Positions 4,733 to 7,083 of a DNA stretch of 7,083 nucleotides are shown here, piece after piece. This DNA comes from Oryzihumus sp036391795. Lineage in GTDB: Bacteria; Actinomycetota; Actinomycetes; Actinomycetales; Dermatophilaceae. Position numbers and translations under genes: made by a program. The stretch covers positions 1-7,083 of the forward strand of contig NZ_DASVZH010000149.1 of NCBI RefSeq assembly GCF_036391795.1, given 5' to 3'. The notes under the pieces are model-generated. The model ran no database searches. It was not told where the DNA came from and was given only the letters and a program-made list of their open reading frames with translations. Within the stretch, counting starts at the first letter, position 1. Every line of letters begins with the position of its first letter.

Positions 4733-6037
4733 GTGCGCTTGACAGACCCCACCCCACAGTCTCGACCTCAGGTGGAGAGTCAGGGTGACCCTCTGGTGGA
4801 CGGTGCGGGCGGGCGGGCCGTCACGCTGGTCGGGATCGGCGCGGACGGCTGGGCCGGGCTGGCCTCGTCCGCGCGGGGGGCGCTGGGGTGCGCCGGGGTG
4901 GTGCTGGGGGCGCGCCGCCAGCTGGACCTGCTCCCTGAGGACGTGCAGGCGCTCCGGGTCGCCTGGCCCACGCCCCTGCGCCCTGCGCTCGGCTGTCTCG
5001 TGGCCGAGCACCGCGCGGCGGGGCTGGTGGTGCTCGCCAGCGGCGACCCGATGTGGTTCGGCATCGGCCGGGCGCTCGTCGAGGAGCTGGGGAGCGAGGC
5101 GGTGCGCGTGGTGCCCCACCCCTCCTCGGTCTCGCTGGCCTGCGCCCGGCTGGGGTGGCCGGTGGAGGACACGACGGTGGTGAGCGCGGTCGGTCGCCCC
5201 GTGTCGGCGGTGGCTCGTGAGCTCCACGACGGGGTGCGGCTGCTGGTCCTCAGCGCCGACGCCTCGACGCCGGCGGCGGTAGCAGACCTGTTGCGGGACA
5301 GGGGTTTCGGTGCCAGCGAGGTCGTCGTGCTCGAGCAGCTGGGCTCGACCTACGAGCAGCGGGTGGAGGGTGTGGCCGCCACGTGGGTGGCTCCGCCGGG
5401 AGCGGCGCTGAACGTCGTGGCGGTGGGCTGTCGGCGCTCTCGCGAGGGGACCGTGGAGCCGCGCCTGTCGCTGGTTCCGGGCCTGCCGGACGAGGCGTAC
5501 GACCACGACGGCCAGCTGACCAAGCGGGAGGTGCGGGCGGTGACCCTGGCGGCGCTCGCCCCGGCGCCGGGAGAGCTGCTCTGGGACGTCGGAGGCGGGT
5601 CAGGCAGCATCGCGATCGAGTGGCTGCGCTCGCACCGCACCTGTCGTGCCGTCTCGGTCGAGACCCGCCCTGACCGCGCGGCGCGCATCATCGGGAACGC
5701 CGCTCGTCTGGGCGTGCCGGGGTTGCGGGTCGTGACGGGTGCGGCGCCTGGGGCCCTTGATGGCCTGCCGGCGCCGGATGCGGTGTTCGTCGGTGGCGGC
5801 CTCACCGCCCCCGGTCTGCTGGAGGCCTGCTGGTCCGCGTTGCGCCCCGGCGGCCGGCTGGTCGCCAACACCGTCACGCTGGAGTCCGAGGCACTGCTCG
5901 CCCGGTGGTACGCCGCCCACGGAGGGGAGCTGACCCGGGTGGCGGTCTCGCATGCGGTGCCGGTCGGCGGGTTCACCGGCTGGCGCGCAGGGATGCCGGT
6001 CACGCAGTGGGCGGTCGTGAAGCCGGTGGCCCGATGA
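4733..6037 (+). CDS. cobL: Precorrin-6B C5,15-methyltransferase (decarboxylating), CobL, a CbiE-CbiT fusion
   Basis: CobL methylates C5 and C15 of the corrin precursor and decarboxylates the C12 acetate, turning precorrin-6B into precorrin-8 with S-adenosylmethionine. Numbered from the GTG at 4733 (434 residues), the N-terminal CbiE-type tetrapyrrole methylase (about 28-235) has VTLVGIGADGWAGL (30-43), VVLGARRQLDLLPE (56-69) and VLASGDPMWFGIG (100-112). The C-terminal CbiT domain (about 250-430) has the opening DGQLTKREVRAVTLA (258-272), the Rossmann SAM-binding motif LLWDVGGGSGSIAIEW (282-297), VSVETRPDRA (307-316) and FVGGG (352-356). The frame is open back to TTG 4691, inside the expression platform. 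GTG 4733 is chosen for the GAGGAAGG upstream. GTG 4796 (413 residues) after AGGGTGA is a real alternative. cobM follows with an ATGA overlap. The gene is probably under control of the cobalamin riboswitch just upstream. Function secure, start uncertain. Confidence 0.94.
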   Translation: MRLTDPTPQSRPQVESQGDPLVDGAGGRAVTLVGIGADGWAGLASSARGALGCAGVVLGARRQLDLLPEDVQALRVAWPTPLRPALGCLVAEHRAAGLVVLASGDPMWFGIGRALVEELGSEAVRVVPHPSSVSLACARLGWPVEDTTVVSAVGRPVSAVARELHDGVRLLVLSADASTPAAVADLLRDRGFGASEVVVLEQLGSTYEQRVEGVAATWVAPPGAALNVVAVGCRRSREGTVEPRLSLVPGLPDEAYDHDGQLTKREVRAVTLAALAPAPGELLWDVGGGSGSIAIEWLRSHRTCRAVSVETRPDRAARIIGNAARLGVPGLRVVTGAAPGALDGLPAPDAVFVGGGLTAPGLLEACWSALRPGGRLVANTVTLESEALLARWYAAHGGELTRVAVSHAVPVGGFTGWRAGMPVTQWAVVKPVAR

Positions 6038-6819
6038 CCGTCCACTTCATCGGCGCCGGCCCCGGCGCCGCCGACCTCATCACGGTGCGAGGGCAGCGGA
6101 TCGTCGCAGCCTCGCCGGTCTGCCTGTATGCCGGGAGCCTGGTGCCACCCGAGCTGCTGGCCCAGTGCCCGCCCGGTGCCCGCCTGGTGGACACCGCGGG
6201 ACTGGACCTGGACGAGATCACGGCCGAGCTCGTGGCCGCCCACGAGGCCGGGCTGGACGTGGCCCGGCTGCACTCCGGTGACCTGTCGATCTACAGCGCC
6301 GTGGCCGAGCAGGTGCGCCGGTTGGACGCGGCGGGCGTGCCCTGGGAGATGGTGCCGGGCGTGCCCGCGTTCGCCGCCGCGGCGGCGGCCCTGGGCCGGG
6401 AGCTGACCGTGCCCACTGTTGGGCAGAGCGTGGTCCTGACCCGGCTGGCCCAGCGCGCGACCGCGATGCCGGACGGGGAGGACCTGGCGACCTTCGGCCG
6501 AAGCCGCGCCCTGGTCGTCCTGCACCTGGCGACGCACCTGGTCGACCAGGTGGTGGCCGAGCTGGTCCCGCACTACGGGGCGCAGTGCCCGGCGGCCGTG
6601 GTGGCGATGGCCAGCCGGCCGGACGAGGTGGTGCTGCGCGGCACGCTGGCGGACATCGCCGGTCAGGTCCGCGAGGCCGGCATCCGGCGCACCGCCGTCA
6701 TCCTCGTGGGCCGGGTGCTCGGGGCCGAGCAGTTCGGCGACAGCTACCTGTACTCACCCGGCCGGGAGCGCAGCGGCGACGGGCCTGGTGCGTGCGCCCC
6801 CGGTCACGAGGAGTCGTGA
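6034..6819 (+). CDS. cobM: Precorrin-4 C11-methyltransferase CobM (CbiF type)
   Basis: This is a SAM-dependent tetrapyrrole methylase adding the C11 methyl group (precorrin-4 to precorrin-5 in the aerobic route, or the cobalt form in the anaerobic route). It has 261 residues, normal for the family. Motifs in order: VHFIGAGPGAADLITVRG (3-20), CLYAGSLVPPELL (30-42), LHSGDLSIYSAVAEQ (79-93), VPGVPAFAAAAAALG (107-121) followed by RELTVP, LTRLAQRATAMP (135-146), SRPDEVVLRGTL (194-205), and AGIRRTAVILVGRVL (215-229). The last 20 or so residues after SYLYSPGRE are a hydrophilic tail beyond the conserved fold. The ATG overlaps the cobL stop (ATGA) and begins three residues before the first strand, so this start is well supported although the frame stays open further upstream. 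There is no strong ribosome binding site, consistent with coupled translation from cobL. Sequence alone does not settle aerobic versus anaerobic chemistry. Confidence 0.94.
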   Translation: MTVHFIGAGPGAADLITVRGQRIVAASPVCLYAGSLVPPELLAQCPPGARLVDTAGLDLDEITAELVAAHEAGLDVARLHSGDLSIYSAVAEQVRRLDAAGVPWEMVPGVPAFAAAAAALGRELTVPTVGQSVVLTRLAQRATAMPDGEDLATFGRSRALVVLHLATHLVDQVVAELVPHYGAQCPAAVVAMASRPDEVVLRGTLADIAGQVREAGIRRTAVILVGRVLGAEQFGDSYLYSPGRERSGDGPGACAPGHEES

Positions 6820-6826
6820 GGGTCGT

Positions 6827-6857
6827 GGGTGGTCCGAGCGGGCCGCCGACCTCACCC
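6827..6857 (+). terminator. Possible stem-loop just after cobM
   Basis: GGGTGGTC (6827-6834) can pair with GAC (6848-6850) and CACCC (6853-6857), an 8-bp stem with a 2-base CT bulge and a 13-base GC-rich loop. It starts 7 bases after the cobM stop. There is no T-tract. It may end the cobL-cobM transcript, but GC-rich DNA yields such stems by chance, so support is weak. Confidence 0.3.
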
Positions 6858-6912
6858 GGGACCCGGATCGTCACCCTGGCGGGAGGGCCATCTGCGCTCG
6901 AGAGGTATGCCG

Positions 6913-7038
6913 GGTCGGTGCGTCCAGTCTGGTCGGTGCGGTCACTCTGGTCGGTGCGGTCGGCCCGGTGGGCCCGGTCAGCGTGGTCGGCGCGGCCGGC
7001 CCGGTCGGTCGGGTCAGCGTGGTCCGCGCGGCGCGGCC
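6913..7038. repeat. Degenerate 18-bp tandem repeat, about 7 copies
   Basis: Seven consecutive 18-base units start at 6913, 6931, 6949, 6967, 6985, 7003 and 7021, with an approximate consensus GGTCGGTGCGGTCAGCCT. Every unit begins with GGT, and units 1-3 share GGTCGGTGC. Each unit is itself two related 9-base halves (GGTCGGTGC and GGTCAGCGT types). Later units also show a 36-base period: 6961-6996 and 6997-7032 differ at 4 of 36 positions. Register is kept without insertions or deletions, which for a non-coding stretch suggests recent amplification. The repeat fills most of the gap between cobM and the convergent gene and runs into the latter's last codons. No further feature is seen in the 6858-6912 stretch before it. 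Confidence 0.85.
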
Positions 7039-7083
7039 CGGCCGAGGATCGCGCCGCCGCGGTCGATGCAGATCGCGTCCACA
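7014..7083 (-). CDS. C-terminal end of an unidentified minus-strand protein (possibly a further cobalamin gene), partial
   Basis: Only the last 22 codons and the TGA (7014-7016) are inside the window. Read on the minus strand they give VDAICIDRGGAILGRA (first 16 residues) followed by APRGPR. Third codon positions are G or C in 20 of 22 codons, and the strand-like VDAICI plus a turn and ILGRA look like a real C-terminus rather than a shadow. The ending resembles the 'V...DR.G.vlGRA' style C-terminus of CbiD (cobalt-precorrin-5B C1-methyltransferase), and a cobalamin gene would fit the neighbourhood. This is a weak guess from a very short piece and other families are possible. The final tail lies within the 18-bp repeat tract. 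Convergent with cobM. Confidence 0.5.
   Translation of the reverse strand, partial: VDAICIDRGGAILGRAAPRGPR

Noticed and set aside
2703..4757. A 684-codon minus-strand frame extending the MEDS-ATPase gene upstream
   Set aside because: The upstream portion is the out-of-frame shadow of the MEDS-STAS gene and is Arg/Pro/Gly rich. The ATG at 3647 gives the ATGA overlap and a complete MEDS domain.
3644..5506. A 620-codon minus-strand frame that would extend the MEDS-STAS gene through the riboswitch and into cobL
   Set aside because: The part beyond 4498 is antisense to the riboswitch and cobL and reads as Arg/His/Pro-rich noise. The MEDS fold begins right after the ATG at 4498.
5905..6033. An upstream extension of cobM by 43 codons
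   Set aside because: This stretch is the end of cobL in another frame. The conserved VHFIGAGPG strand starts just after the ATG at 6034.
6895..6960. A second cobalamin riboswitch after cobM, suggested by shared GGTATGCC, TCCAGTC and a GTCACTCTGG resembling GCCACTGTGG
   Set aside because: There is no GGAA-CCGGTG core, no AGCCAGGA box and no closing stem. The resemblance comes from the 18-bp repeat units.
1..7083. CRISPR arrays, insertion sequences, tRNA or rRNA genes
   Set aside because: No spaced direct repeats of CRISPR type, no transposase-like frame with terminal inverted repeats, and no tRNA-like cloverleaf or rRNA stretch was recognised. The only tandem array has no spacers.

Overview
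The window looks like the chromosome of a high-GC actinobacterium. By eye the GC content is above 70 percent, third codon positions are almost all G or C, and GTG starts are used. The gene families fit an Intrasporangiaceae-like organism, but that placement is inference from style and was not tested by a search. The theme is cobalamin (vitamin B12) biosynthesis, interrupted by a short signalling operon on the opposite strand.

Layout. (1) Positions 1-2263, plus strand: the 3' part of cobD (cbiB type, adenosylcobinamide-phosphate synthase), overlapping by 8 bases a complete cobQ (cobyric acid synthase). These are late steps, amidation of the corrin ring and attachment of the aminopropanol arm. 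(2) A GC-rich hairpin at 2267-2283 separates cobQ from a convergent minus-strand operon. (3) Positions 4498-2285, minus strand, three genes read right to left: a MEDS-STAS protein, a MEDS-HATPase protein (4-base ATGA overlap between them), and 22 bases further on a single-domain universal stress protein. (4) Positions 4499-4732: divergent intergenic region holding a cobalamin riboswitch that reads right, plus weak candidate promoters. (5) Positions 4733-6819, plus strand: cobL (CbiE-CbiT fusion) and cobM, joined by an ATGA overlap. They methylate and decarboxylate the corrin macrocycle in mid-pathway. (6) Positions 6820-7083: a possible terminator hairpin, an 18-bp tandem repeat of about seven copies, and the last 22 codons of a minus-strand gene that runs out of the window.

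How it works together: cobL-cobM should be switched off by adenosylcobalamin through the riboswitch, while cobD-cobQ belongs to a transcription unit whose start lies upstream of the window. The embedded MEDS/MEDS/Usp operon has no obvious biosynthetic role. Its architecture (sensor domain plus STAS, the same sensor domain plus a SpoIIAB/RsbW-like ATPase, then a stress protein) suggests a two-protein partner-switching sensor. The STAS domain lacks the usual phosphorylatable serine. This module and the tandem repeat are the least ordinary parts of the window.
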